NCBI GenBank assembly: GCA_020050835.1
Contig: JAGVKB010000124.1
Location: 1 to 34,145, forward strand
Direction: 5' to 3'
Length of the DNA: 34,145 nt
Origin: Candidatus Obscuribacterales bacterium
Lineage (GTDB): Bacteria; Cyanobacteriota; Vampirovibrionia; Obscuribacterales; Obscuribacteraceae
In this document: piece after piece, positions 23,801 to 31,672 of the stretch
Layout of the letters: each line of letters opens with the position of its first letter
Numbering within the stretch: the stretch's first letter is position 1
Notes under the pieces: model-generated
What the model was told of the DNA's origin: nothing
Databases searched by the model: none
What the model saw: the letters and a program-made list of their open reading frames with translations, nothing else
Made by a program: the position numbers and the translations under genes

Positions 23801-23960
23801 TATTGGTGGTTTGCTTACTTCAACGGTACTTACTCTAGTTGTCGTTCCAGTCGTATTCTCGTATGTCGATGATTTTCAATCATGGCTAGAGCGACGCTTC
23901 AAGAGCCGGCAGAAAGACTCTGCCTTAGAAGCCAAGATTCCAAGCAGTCATACTCGTTAG
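20841..23960 (+). CDS. RND multidrug/hydrophobe efflux permease (AcrB-like)
   Basis: This 1039-aa inner-membrane pump has the RND architecture: a TM1 helix, two large periplasmic loops, and helices TM2-6 and TM8-12. Proton-relay aspartates are at about 409-410 in GILVDDAIVEIENIV, and the TM10 lysine lies in GLVTKNAILLVEY. These match AcrB D407/D408/K940 and indicate a hydrophobe rather than heavy-metal (CzcA-type) class. The start is ATG 20841, 7 nt after the adaptor stop, with AGGTG upstream; a TTG one codon earlier is possible. Co-transcribed with the adaptor. Confidence 0.94.
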   Translation: MQDQQHQGRWNISAWSIRNPIPTIVLFLVLNVMGIISFIKLGIDENPNIDVPIVSVTVTQVGAAPAELETEVTRKIEDAIASIGNIKHITSAVNEGSSATEIEFVLGTNTDRAVNDVRNAISKIRQKLPQGIEEPVIERLDFVGGPFVTFTISSDSLTEAELSWLIDNDISRSLLSVPGVGQVLRAGGVDREVRVNLHPTALEAIGITADMVNSQIRALNINLPGGRMEVGTGEESVRTLGSALTVADLAATRIYLPNGNYARLDTLGEITDGTSDQRQMATVDGKPVVSFSVVRSTGSNLADVEKAVDEKLQQMKKTLHPDLKLKKIFTTAEFVRESYHASMDALVLGAVLAVIVIWAFLRDWRATLISAMAMPLSAIPTFAVMKWSGFTLNNMSLLGLALVIGILVDDAIVEIENIVRHIRMGKTPYQAAVDASDEIGLAVIATTMTILVTFVPVAFMGGIPGQFFKQFGLTVAVAVFFSLVVARMVTPMFAAYWMKPMAGQEHASKLSTLYGQVLAWALRHRVKTIAIALGIFILSLFPILLLHTSLIGDVDRGKVLLEVDLQPGSTIRDTRKVTDRLTGIIKARSEVDTVFAMIGGAGTTGKSGVNAARLYISLKPRAERRLSQKQFEDSIRPELLKVPGARLGFSRAAGMPGKPLRLLLTGNDSEVLSKAAETLTDEMRKLHGLSDVTSSASLLRPEILVKPDFTRAAEQGVSVQAIARTALIGTLGDTDYNLAKFNLKDRQINIRVQIDPSYRNEIDIIRNMKVSGKDGRLIPLRNVAEVEMGSGAAQIDRFDRSRQVAIESSLEGSMTLGQAMEQVHKLPAYKHLPHGVSEQPSGDAEIQRDVFDGFGGAIGAAVLLIYAVLVLLFEGFLQPMTIMLSLPLALGGALIGLFVTGKSLGMYALIGIVMLMGLVTKNAILLVEYSIMAMKSGVPRWQAIMSAGEARMPPILMTTVAMIAGMFPIALGLGAGSEARAPMAVAVIGGLLTSTVLTLVVVPVVFSYVDDFQSWLERRFKSRQKDSALEAKIPSSHTR

Positions 23961-24041
23961 TCTTCCCTGTTCACCAAGAGCCTCTTCGAGCTGTCGTTGC
24001 TTGGAAACAGAAGTACGACAAATCGACACCTCAGGCAAAGC

Positions 24042-24074
24042 CAGAGAGAGAAAGCCGGCGGCTTCCTCTCTCTG
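24042..24074. terminator. Bidirectional terminator-like hairpin
   Basis: CAGAGAGAG (24042-24050) pairs with CTCTCTCTG (24066-24074). After one mismatch, AAGCC (24052-24056) pairs with GGCTT (24060-24064) around loop GGC. The 14 paired bases lie between the convergent RND permease and DUF1264 genes. Neither side has a long T-run. Confidence 0.6.
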
Positions 24075-24094
24075 CAGATCCAAGCTTTCAATTT

Positions 24095-24691
24095 TTAGTA
24101 GGTGGGATCAACCTTGCGTGCAGCTACGCTCTTTTTGGTAGTGGAGCTGATCTTGTCCGGGTCTACGTTCCACATAAGAGTTGGCTCCCCGAGCGGAACT
24201 TCGTCGGCCAAGTTTGGCCAAACCTGCCAGGTCTTGCCGTGAGTTAAGCGCAAGACTCCCAAAATCTCCTTTTGCTTCTCTTCCGGCAGTCCAGGCAGAA
24301 TGAGCAATCCAGAGTCAACTTCGCTGTCATGTGGGTGCCACAATTTTTGCTCGGCAGCAGACAGTGTATTGAACAACTTATCAGTGATTACGTATTCGAC
24401 ACCGATACATTTTGCGTTGGCGCTGTTGCCATCGTAGATCAGGCATTGGAACATGTCCGGATTGACCTGCTTGCAATAATGGGCAGTTCTTACTTGCTTC
24501 TGCTGTTCTCCGGCCAGTTTTTCCTCGTGCTTGTATGTATGATATCCATCGAGGTACATTCCAACTTCCTTGATTGGAGCCAGATTCTGTCCAGTTGAGC
24601 AAGAGTCCTTTGCCGAATCCTCTGCTAACGCAGACGAAAATGAACACAGCGATGCCGCTAGGATGCCGATAAGCGCAAACTGTTTTCTCAT
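24095..24691 (-). CDS. Secreted DUF1264 (oil-body-associated-like) protein
   Basis: The frame is open further upstream, but the ATG at 24691 gives a clean signal peptide (MRKQFALIGILAASLCSFSSALA) and a preceding GAGAGGA site. The 198-aa product matches the DUF1264/OBAP family: MYLDGYHTYK near the start, HYCKQVNPDMFQCLIYDG, GVEYVITDKLFNTLS, KLWHPHDSEVDSGLLILPGLPE and THGKTWQVWPN. The HPHD and HYC motifs are diagnostic. The biochemical function of this family is unknown. It is probably periplasmic or surface-attached here. It is transcribed alone and converges with the RND operon. Confidence 0.83.
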   Translation of the reverse strand: MRKQFALIGILAASLCSFSSALAEDSAKDSCSTGQNLAPIKEVGMYLDGYHTYKHEEKLAGEQQKQVRTAHYCKQVNPDMFQCLIYDGNSANAKCIGVEYVITDKLFNTLSAAEQKLWHPHDSEVDSGLLILPGLPEEKQKEILGVLRLTHGKTWQVWPNLADEVPLGEPTLMWNVDPDKISSTTKKSVAARKVDPTY

Positions 24692-24839
24692 AAGGTCCTC
24701 TCGATTAACTGGGCTACAGGTGCTGTCCGCACAGCGGGCCAAGTTTAGCATCAGTCGGACGCCCCGGCGTTTGACACTTCTAATCACAGAAGAGCGTCTG
24801 TCCGAGCCGATCATAAAGGCAAGATTAAGAACCGGATCC

Positions 24840-25439
24840 CTAAAATGTCAGCATCGAAAATGCCTCAACATCTTTCGGAAGCCGCTGCCGACCTGGCAAG
24901 AAGCCCAGTTCTGTCACGAATCCAAGGCCGACCACGTCGGCGCCGACTGTGCGCAACAACTGGCAGGCTGCCGATGCAGTGCCACCGGTTGCTAAAAGAT
25001 CGTCAATCAATACTACTTTCGCGCCCCGCTCCACCGCATCTACGTGCACTTCGACCGAATCGGTACCATACTCGAGATCGTAAGTCTGGCGTTCGACCTT
25101 GTAGGGCAGCTTTCCTTTCTTCCTAATTGGAATGAAGCCTATACCTAGCTTGTAGGCAACGGCCGCTCCCAATATAAAACCTCTCGCTTCAATACCAGCA
25201 ACATAAGCCGGCTCTAATGATCTGTATTTTTCAGACAAAATATCGATCACATAAGCAAACGCTTCGGCATTGCTCAGCAAGGTTGTCAGATCCTTGAACA
25301 TTATGCCGGGCTTGGGAAAGTCAGGCACATCCCGGATCGTGCTCTTCAGCCAATCGATGTCAGTCTGAGTGAGCGGCAGCTGCGCCGACCGCGTCTTCCG
25401 GTCCGATGCTGTCTGCGCCTTGGAATTCGTCGAACTCAT
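24840..25439 (-). CDS. apt: Adenine phosphoribosyltransferase
   Basis: This 199-aa protein makes AMP from adenine and PRPP in purine salvage. The core has IRDVPDFPKPGIMFKDLTTLL, IEARGFILGAAVAYKLGIGFIPIRKKGKLP, and the PRPP loop VVLIDDLLATGGTASA. About 30 polar N-terminal residues precede the core and are unusual for Apt. ATG 25439 has GGGAGG four bases upstream; a TTG at 25457 is the alternative. The first 80 nt overlap the 3' end of recJ in another frame, so the two are translationally coupled. Confidence 0.93.
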   Translation of the reverse strand: MSSTNSKAQTASDRKTRSAQLPLTQTDIDWLKSTIRDVPDFPKPGIMFKDLTTLLSNAEAFAYVIDILSEKYRSLEPAYVAGIEARGFILGAAVAYKLGIGFIPIRKKGKLPYKVERQTYDLEYGTDSVEVHVDAVERGAKVVLIDDLLATGGTASAACQLLRTVGADVVGLGFVTELGFLPGRQRLPKDVEAFSMLTF

Positions 25440-28116
25440 CGGTCCTCCCGGTTGCACCTTGCAGAGTCTTCAAGTCTATCTGATTCGGCGTAACCGCTGA
25501 TTGTATCTCTTTAAGACTGCCTTCGGCGCACCAGGTACGGAACTGATGGATTTCGTTAAGAGCATCGGAGAGTTGACGAAATTCCGGCAGGCTTTCCGGC
25601 GAACCGGCCGTTTGTTCAAAGAGGTCCAAATAAAGGAAACCGTCCTCTGCAAACCAATCAACGACATTGAGCTTGCGCAGAATGGTCAATCCCAGAGCGA
25701 TGCAGATCTTGGTGCTTCCTAAAGCCGCCTCGAGCTTTTCACTCTCGGCTTTGCCTTCCCGCTGATTAACCGCGAAACGCACCAGGCCGATCAACTTTTT
25801 GAGAAATGAAGACGGCTCTTCAGGCGGAAGCAACGCAGACTTCAAAAGATAAACGTGATTCGCGCCTGACTTCAGAAGCAGGTTCTTAAAGACTTGCACC
25901 GACGGCGGATATTGCCAGAGCAAGAGATGCCCTTGATTGACAATAGTAGTCCGATCGACGAAGCTAACCGCCGGCACTTTCGGCAGTGTTTCGCTGAATA
26001 CCAAGAGCTTCCCACCAAGCTTGCGGCTAGCCGCATTAAGCAGATCTACCGCCGTGCCGTGCTCGCGCAAATCCTTCCAAGAAAGATTGACCGCAGCGAG
26101 CGCTCCGCCCCGCACTGCATTCGGTGGCACCGGCTGATTGAGCCTGGCAACGGACAGCTCCGGCTGCTCGGCAGTCGTTTCTGTGAGAAAGTTCTGCTCG
26201 GTGTCTGTTTGATTCGTTGCCGGAGACTCGACGGTCTTGCCGTCGGGCGACTTGCCGGCACTATCATTTAACGCCGGCACTTGAGCCCGAGCTGGCAAAC
26301 GGCCGCTCCTTGCGCCTGCCGCGCCCGGTGCAGTCAACTCTGCCGCCCGCCGAGCATCCGGCGCGGAAGCCTCCGATCCGGACTGATTGCGTCCGGTCCC
26401 GCCGGCGGTGAGGTCTATCCAGTCAGAGAGCACCAATTGCAACCGATTCTGCCCGTTATAACTGTTGATCTCCGCATTGAACGCGGCATCGAGCAGCTGA
26501 TTGTCCACCGGCACACGACCTTTGCTGTTCCACAAGACGCTCTCAAACAGAGCACCGGATTCCGGGTCCTTAAGCATGATTCGACTATGCTTGCCTTCCT
26601 TTCCCAACGACCGGCTGCCGGCACAGAGCAACTTACTCATGGCTAGCAACGGCTTCTTGTTTGACATTCCAAAGGGCGCCAGCCGAGCCAGCCGGTTCAC
26701 CAGGTCGATTGATACTTGCGCCGGAGCGACGACTGCATCTATCTCCAGAACTGGTTTCATGCTTTTCTCGGCCAGCATCCGATTGCAAGTGTCGGTGATA
26801 GCCCGGCAAAATGCTTCCGCCTTGTCAGCTTCGACGGCAAAGCCGGCGGCCATCTTATGCCCACCCCAGCGCGACAGCAAATTTTCATTTACTTTCAACG
26901 CTTCGTAAAGGTCAATTCCCTCAACTCCGCGGGCAGATCCTTTCACTATCTGTTCGTCTGGATCCAGTTCTCCGATAAAGACCGGCCGGTGATACTTGTC
27001 TACCAACCTGGAAGCGACTATTCCCACTACTCCGTGATGCCAACCTTCTTTATAAATCGCAATCGCCCGGTCGCTGGCAAAATCAACTTTCTCAGAAAGC
27101 ATTCTTTCTGCATCCAGCAATATCTGATCACAGAGCTCCTGTCGCTTGGCATTTTCATTTTGCAATTGATTGGCAATCTTCTCGGCCACGCTCGGATCTT
27201 CGGTGGTCATCAGCTCAACAGCCAGGTTTGCATCAGAAAGGCGCCCGACTGCATTGATTCTGGGAGCCAGTCCGAATCCCACGACATCGGTACCGCCATT
27301 CGTCTTGACTTGCGCAAGCAAAGCCTTAAGACCAGGCCGACGGGAAGCCACCAGCTTCGGCAGCCCGATCTGAACCAGATAGCGATTCTCTCTAACCAGC
27401 GGTACAAGATCGGCGATCATCCCCAAGGTCACGAAATCGAGGAGCTCCTCTACTTCGTCAGGCATGCCTCCGTCCTGCAGCAGCGCTTCGCAAAGCTTGT
27501 AGGCCACCCCGACTCCAGGCAGATGGAAGAGAGGATGCTCCTCAGCCAACAACTTCGGATGAAGGATTGCCACTGCTGGCGGTAGCAATTCCGGCATCGT
27601 ATGATGATCGGTCACAATGGTGTCGACGCCGAGCGAGCGAGCGAAATTAATTTCGGCAAAATTGGAGACACCGCAGTCACAAGTGATGATTAGTTTCGTC
27701 CTTCTCTTACTGGCGATAATGCTAACCGCCTTCAAGTTAAGTCCGTAACCCTCACCGGCTCGATTTGGAATATAGTAATCAACATCGGCGCCCAACTTGG
27801 CCAAAACCGAGACCAGCACCGACGTACCTGTAACTCCATCGACGTCGTAGTCACCATATATGGTGATATGTTCTTTCTGGGCGATCGCCTGGCTGATCCG
27901 CACAATCGCCTTTGCCATATCCGGCAAATCCATCGGATTTGAAGGAGTGTAACGCTCCGGATTGAGAAAAACTTCAGCCTCGGCTGCGGTACGAATGCCA
28001 CGCCGGATCAAGAGCTTGCTCAGCAAAGGCGAGTCATCGGCAACAGCCAGCAACTTCTCGTCAACTTGTATCTCCGGAGGGAATCTCCACTCTTTACCGC
28101 TTATTGATATCGACAC
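25360..28116 (-). CDS. recJ: Single-strand-specific 5'-3' exonuclease RecJ, long form
   Basis: This DHH/DHHA1 nuclease is about 918 aa. It has the metal-binding motifs GDYDVDGVTG, CDCGVSNF and VTDHHTMPE, then NAVGRLSDANLAVELM and the DHHA1 GGHKMAAGFAV, followed by an OB-like domain ending near LQLVLSDWIDL. RecJ acts in recombination, mismatch and excision repair. Beyond this core lies an Ala/Pro/Ser-rich linker of about 90 residues and an extra C-terminal domain of about 230 residues, comparable to RecJ_C of Firmicutes. The start chosen is GTG 28116 with CAGGAG upstream; a TTG at 28140 is possible. It overlaps apt by 80 nt. Confidence 0.93.
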   Translation of the reverse strand: MSISISGKEWRFPPEIQVDEKLLAVADDSPLLSKLLIRRGIRTAAEAEVFLNPERYTPSNPMDLPDMAKAIVRISQAIAQKEHITIYGDYDVDGVTGTSVLVSVLAKLGADVDYYIPNRAGEGYGLNLKAVSIIASKRRTKLIITCDCGVSNFAEINFARSLGVDTIVTDHHTMPELLPPAVAILHPKLLAEEHPLFHLPGVGVAYKLCEALLQDGGMPDEVEELLDFVTLGMIADLVPLVRENRYLVQIGLPKLVASRRPGLKALLAQVKTNGGTDVVGFGLAPRINAVGRLSDANLAVELMTTEDPSVAEKIANQLQNENAKRQELCDQILLDAERMLSEKVDFASDRAIAIYKEGWHHGVVGIVASRLVDKYHRPVFIGELDPDEQIVKGSARGVEGIDLYEALKVNENLLSRWGGHKMAAGFAVEADKAEAFCRAITDTCNRMLAEKSMKPVLEIDAVVAPAQVSIDLVNRLARLAPFGMSNKKPLLAMSKLLCAGSRSLGKEGKHSRIMLKDPESGALFESVLWNSKGRVPVDNQLLDAAFNAEINSYNGQNRLQLVLSDWIDLTAGGTGRNQSGSEASAPDARRAAELTAPGAAGARSGRLPARAQVPALNDSAGKSPDGKTVESPATNQTDTEQNFLTETTAEQPELSVARLNQPVPPNAVRGGALAAVNLSWKDLREHGTAVDLLNAASRKLGGKLLVFSETLPKVPAVSFVDRTTIVNQGHLLLWQYPPSVQVFKNLLLKSGANHVYLLKSALLPPEEPSSFLKKLIGLVRFAVNQREGKAESEKLEAALGSTKICIALGLTILRKLNVVDWFAEDGFLYLDLFEQTAGSPESLPEFRQLSDALNEIHQFRTWCAEGSLKEIQSAVTPNQIDLKTLQGATGRTDEFDEFQGADSIGPEDAVGAAAAHSD

Positions 28117-28403
28117 GGCTACTCCTGCCCCACAACTCAAAGCCGGCTAAATATACTTTTGGGCGACTTGATATGTCGACCAGCTGTCACCAGCAGCGAT
28201 GTCACTCGACTATTTGCGATACGACTTCGCGATCTCCGGCTAGCATACTGGAAGTCACCGCGAATACCTCATTAAAAATGGATCTCCAGCGCTGTGCAAG
28301 ACCAGATCGCAATCCAGCTCCTATGCATTTCCGCTCGCTATCTCTTTGACGCTCAATCAATTCGAAAAGTTCAATGTCCTGACAGCACAGCAACACATAG
28401 ACA
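28117..28403. other. Intergenic region, no gene seen
   Basis: This 287-bp gap between recJ and the DUF2071 gene, both on the minus strand, should contain the recJ promoter. I see no convincing coding frame or strong hairpin. Confidence 0.5.
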
Positions 28404-29117
28404 CTAGATATTCACGACAAGCGGAACGGCCGGAAACACGGAGATCCCAGAGCCCTTCGCAAAGACAACCGAATAGGTGCTGGCAGCTTGAAGGAAGTTC
28501 CACTCCGGTCCATACACCACCGACCAGTCCAGATCAACCGCCAACGATTCGAGCGGATAGATATCCCAGACCGGATGAGTCACCTCATAAAGTAGCGGGC
28601 GGCCGGTCCGCGTTTGCCCAAATCCCCAGCTGTGCTCTTTGAAGAAATGCTCGGGACCATCTTCGGCTGGTCGATACGATTGCTTACTTCCTCTCACAGC
28701 GATGGTGTTGAGTCTGCCGCCATAGGCAAGTTGATACCGCGCTTCAATCTTTTCGTCGAACCGGGTCACGGCATCGGTTAGCGGTGCCGCGAGGTAAGGT
28801 TCGTTGTAAAGCGATTTCGCCAACCAAGCCACCAGCGGTTGCGGCACGAACTCCCGAATGAAGTAGACTCCGCGCTTGTCACCATGTTTTACATACACTC
28901 GCAGATTGAGCTCAGGGAAACTGCGAAATCCCGGCCAAGAGATGCCTAAGACTTTCGTTTTCAGAAATTGGAAGGCAACCAGACTGACAAATGCATGGCC
29001 GTCACGCGTGTCAGGCTCCAGCCAGGAAGGGATAACTCTGCCGATAAACCCCGGCTCGACCGCATAAGTAACAATGCAAAGATTCGACCATTCCGCAGTC
29101 AGAAACGGTTCAGTCAT
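28404..29117 (-). CDS. DUF2071 (YqjF-like) protein
   Basis: This 237-aa soluble protein matches DUF2071/COG3361: AEWSNLCIVTYAVEPGFIGRVIPSWLEPDTRDG, then VSLVAFQFLKTKVLGISWPGFRSFPELNLRVYVKHGDKRGVYFIREFVP, and a VVYGPEWNFL region. The family is an acetoacetate-decarboxylase-like beta-barrel fold with no established reaction. The start ATG lies in an 8-nt overlap with the stop of the TonB-like gene upstream, so the two form an operon. Confidence 0.85.
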   Translation of the reverse strand: MTEPFLTAEWSNLCIVTYAVEPGFIGRVIPSWLEPDTRDGHAFVSLVAFQFLKTKVLGISWPGFRSFPELNLRVYVKHGDKRGVYFIREFVPQPLVAWLAKSLYNEPYLAAPLTDAVTRFDEKIEARYQLAYGGRLNTIAVRGSKQSYRPAEDGPEHFFKEHSWGFGQTRTGRPLLYEVTHPVWDIYPLESLAVDLDWSVVYGPEWNFLQAASTYSVVFAKGSGISVFPAVPLVVNI

Positions 29118-29454
29118 TTAGCTTCGGGTCTCTGAACTCATACAATTTCTTCGCCTTGCCGACGTTGGGCCAGTTCTGGAGGTCTATCTCAATAACCGAA
29201 GTAATCACCGGACTCTTAGGCCAGGGCAACGCCCAACCCATGCACCAGATGACCGGTAAGAGCAGAACATGAAACGTACTGGCCAGACAAAATGCCTCGA
29301 AAAGCGGAATATTATCCACAACAGTTGTAAGAACAAACTTTCTTAACGCGACGACCGAATAAAGCGCGTCATCACTCAGCTTTTCCGCTTCAGTGGCAGG
29401 TAAGTTCACTTCCGGACTCTTCGTGTCTGGTACTATTTGGACTACTCTTAACAT
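29110..29454 (-). CDS. Short membrane-anchored hypothetical, TonB-N-terminus-like
   Basis: This 114-aa protein has a polar N-terminus, a Val/Leu-rich patch, and one likely transmembrane stretch (about 52-75, FEAFCLASTFHVLLLPVIWC). That is followed by VITSVIEIDLQNWPN. The membrane segment followed by an IEIDL strand recalls the start of TonB-family energy transducers, but no Pro-rich linker or C-terminal TonB domain follows. ATG 29454 is preferred over an upstream start at 29520, which would run into the divergent gene. It overlaps the DUF2071 gene by 8 nt. Function unknown. Confidence 0.55.
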   Translation of the reverse strand: MLRVVQIVPDTKSPEVNLPATEAEKLSDDALYSVVALRKFVLTTVVDNIPLFEAFCLASTFHVLLLPVIWCMGWALPWPKSPVITSVIEIDLQNWPNVGKAKKLYEFRDPKLND

Positions 29455-29463
29455 ACAACGAAC

Positions 29464-30192
29464 ATGAAATTCTATCGCAATGGCGCTACCGGATTTTGTC
29501 TGCTCCTGCTGGCAGCTCACTTTAGCCTGGCTAACCCCGGCTGGACGGACGAGATTTATGGTCCTGTAAATCTACTTAAGACTACGCCGACTCCATTTGG
29601 AGCAGCAGCGCCAAACGTCGGCGGCACCTGGGAATTCTCCGAGCAGTCCAGCCTGGACGCCAACCCAATTGCATCCGCAGCAAGAACGGCCGTCCTGCCG
29701 CGCCGAAGCCTGTCCGACCGCCTGGTCCAGTCCCGACTGTACTTGCCGGGGAGAATGGTGCTGGGCAGACCGGCAGAGTTCACTATCAAAGGGCGTCCTG
29801 GCTATCATGCCGCTCTAGCCATGGCTGACAAAGACGCGGGCGCAAAACCAATTTATGGACACGCACTCAGACTGGGCCCGGACCGCAAATTGGTCTCATT
29901 AGGCGACATTCCGAGCGAAGGAGTTCTTCAGCTTGTGATTGAAACCCCGATTGAAGGTGACTTGATCGGGCAAAATCTTTTCTTCGAGGCGGCCATATGG
30001 CAGCGCCCGGATTTCAGCGATCTCGAGATTGCAACACCGGTAAACTCGGAAGGACAGATCGGAGTTAAGAACGGCGTTCTAGTCTCGGCCGAATCGGAGC
30101 AGAAAAGGGGAATTAGATTCGTTCCAGATTCAACGATGCCCACTCAAAAGATACTTGAATCCAGCTTTGGAGTAGGCTCTGGACGACCGTGA
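29464..30192 (+). CDS. Secreted hypothetical protein upstream of DUF4127 gene
   Basis: This 242-aa protein has a signal peptide (MKFYRNGATGFCLLLLAAHFSLA). The mature part is beta-rich: SRLYLPGRMVLGRPAEFTIKGRPGYHAALAMAD, then PIYGHALRLGPDRKLVSLGDIP and LVIETPIEGDLIGQNLFFEAAIW. That resembles an immunoglobulin-like or envelope-associated domain. I do not recognise a named family. It ends in a GTGA overlap with the DUF4127 gene, so they are co-translated and probably act together in the envelope. Its start is only 9 bp from the divergent gene's start. Confidence 0.7.
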   Translation: MKFYRNGATGFCLLLLAAHFSLANPGWTDEIYGPVNLLKTTPTPFGAAAPNVGGTWEFSEQSSLDANPIASAARTAVLPRRSLSDRLVQSRLYLPGRMVLGRPAEFTIKGRPGYHAALAMADKDAGAKPIYGHALRLGPDRKLVSLGDIPSEGVLQLVIETPIEGDLIGQNLFFEAAIWQRPDFSDLEIATPVNSEGQIGVKNGVLVSAESEQKRGIRFVPDSTMPTQKILESSFGVGSGRP

Positions 30193-31661
30193 CAACACTC
30201 TTGCTTCCGATCGACGACAGACCGGTTACCTGCATCTATCCGCAGCTGGTTGCAGCCCTGTCCGGTACCGCTGTCATCGCGCCGCCCCGCAAAATGCTGG
30301 GTTCGTTAACCAATCCAGCCGATGCAGCTACGTTGATCGGCTGGATAGATAACGCGCTATCGGCCCAATCAGTAAGCGGCATCCTGCTCTGCCTGGACAG
30401 CCTGCTTTATGGCGGGCTGGTAAACTCCAGGCGGTGCGATACCTCATTGAAACAGGTTCTTGAACGCTGCCACTCACTTGTGCGCTGGCGTAAGAAAACC
30501 GGTCCGGCCACACCCATTTACGGGCAATCCAGCATCATGCGCATTTCGGACAACTATGATGCAACAGAGGAAAAACCGTATTGGGCCCGCTACGGCAAGG
30601 ACATCTTCACTTGGTCTACCTACTTACACCGTCTACAGCGCGGGGAAAAGCTTCCGTCCGGCGTTTTGGCCAGTACTGAGGCAAAAATCCCAGCAGAAGT
30701 CCGAAAAGATTACCTGGCTGGCCGCGGCCGCAACTTCCAGGTGAATCGCCAACTAATCGAGCATGTCAAGAGTGGAGATCTCGACTTTTTGGCTTTCAGC
30801 CTCGACGACAGCGGGGCAAGCGGGCTGAACGTGCTCGAGAAAGACAGGCTAGCATTGGAAGCCGAAGCACTAATCGCGCAGTCAAAGATACAGACCTACG
30901 CCGGAGCAGATGAAGTGCTGCTTGCTCTCTTTGCGCGCTGGCTCATTGCGAAGTCTTTGCGCAAACCGCGCGCTCGAGTCATATACAGCCCAGCTCCTAC
31001 CGCTGACTGCAACAGCCGTTATGAAGGTCAGTCAGTCAAACAAACCGTTTCCGCCCAGCTTCAAGCCTGCTCAATTGACAGCGTAGAAGCCGATCAGGAC
31101 TTCATTGTATTGGTGCACGGTCGGGCCGGACAGCAAGGCGATCACATCCTGCTACCCGGAGAAGCCGACGCCCGGAGCCTGGACACGAGCGTCGAGGTCG
31201 CACAGACCATTTCAACTCTTAAAACGAGCGAAAGTCCGGTTGTGCTCTGTGATGTCGCTTACGCCAACGGTGCCGACCCGCTTTTAGTGCCGGCTCTCTT
31301 GAAGAGCCCGGAGCTCTCGGCGAAACTCTGGGCTTATGCCGGCTGGAATACAACCGGCAACACGGTCGGCTCTGCTCTGGCCACCGGCGTTGCGCGCTGG
31401 TTTGCCGGACAGCAACCGGACGCCAGTCAAAACTCGATCGCTCAGTCCCTCAAACGTTGCCTGTTTGTGCGGTTTGCAGATGACTGGGCCTACCAGGCAG
31501 TCTCCCGCAGCACCCTCAACGGCCCGGCAGACAATCAACAATTGCAGGCTGGATTGGCTTCCTACCTCAAGGACATCTCGGATTCGCTCGGCTATCTACC
31601 GACCAGGCTCGAGCTGAGACACCCGTGGCAAAGAACTTTTGAGATCGAAGTCGCCTTATAA
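30189..31661 (+). CDS. DUF4127 family protein
   Basis: This 490-aa protein starts with GTG in a GTGA overlap. It matches DUF4127: the opening LLLPIDDRPVTCIYPQLVA, then ISGILLCLDSLLYGGLVNSR, SSIMRISDNYDATEEKPYW, the acidic FSLDDSGASGLNVLEK, LVHGRAGQQGDH, VVLCDVAYANGADPLL and YAGWNTTGNTVGSALATGVARW. The invariant Asp, Asn and Gly residues suggest a metal-dependent hydrolase-like fold, but no reaction is established for the family. There is no signal peptide, in contrast to the upstream gene. The trypsin-like protease gene follows after 11 bp. Confidence 0.85.
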   Translation: MTTLLLPIDDRPVTCIYPQLVAALSGTAVIAPPRKMLGSLTNPADAATLIGWIDNALSAQSVSGILLCLDSLLYGGLVNSRRCDTSLKQVLERCHSLVRWRKKTGPATPIYGQSSIMRISDNYDATEEKPYWARYGKDIFTWSTYLHRLQRGEKLPSGVLASTEAKIPAEVRKDYLAGRGRNFQVNRQLIEHVKSGDLDFLAFSLDDSGASGLNVLEKDRLALEAEALIAQSKIQTYAGADEVLLALFARWLIAKSLRKPRARVIYSPAPTADCNSRYEGQSVKQTVSAQLQACSIDSVEADQDFIVLVHGRAGQQGDHILLPGEADARSLDTSVEVAQTISTLKTSESPVVLCDVAYANGADPLLVPALLKSPELSAKLWAYAGWNTTGNTVGSALATGVARWFAGQQPDASQNSIAQSLKRCLFVRFADDWAYQAVSRSTLNGPADNQQLQAGLASYLKDISDSLGYLPTRLELRHPWQRTFEIEVAL

Positions 31662-31672
31662 TCTCCTATGAA

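Noticed and set aside
26716-27585. A 289-codon plus-strand open frame.
   Set aside because: It lies entirely antisense to the conserved nuclease core of recJ and has no recognisable domain.
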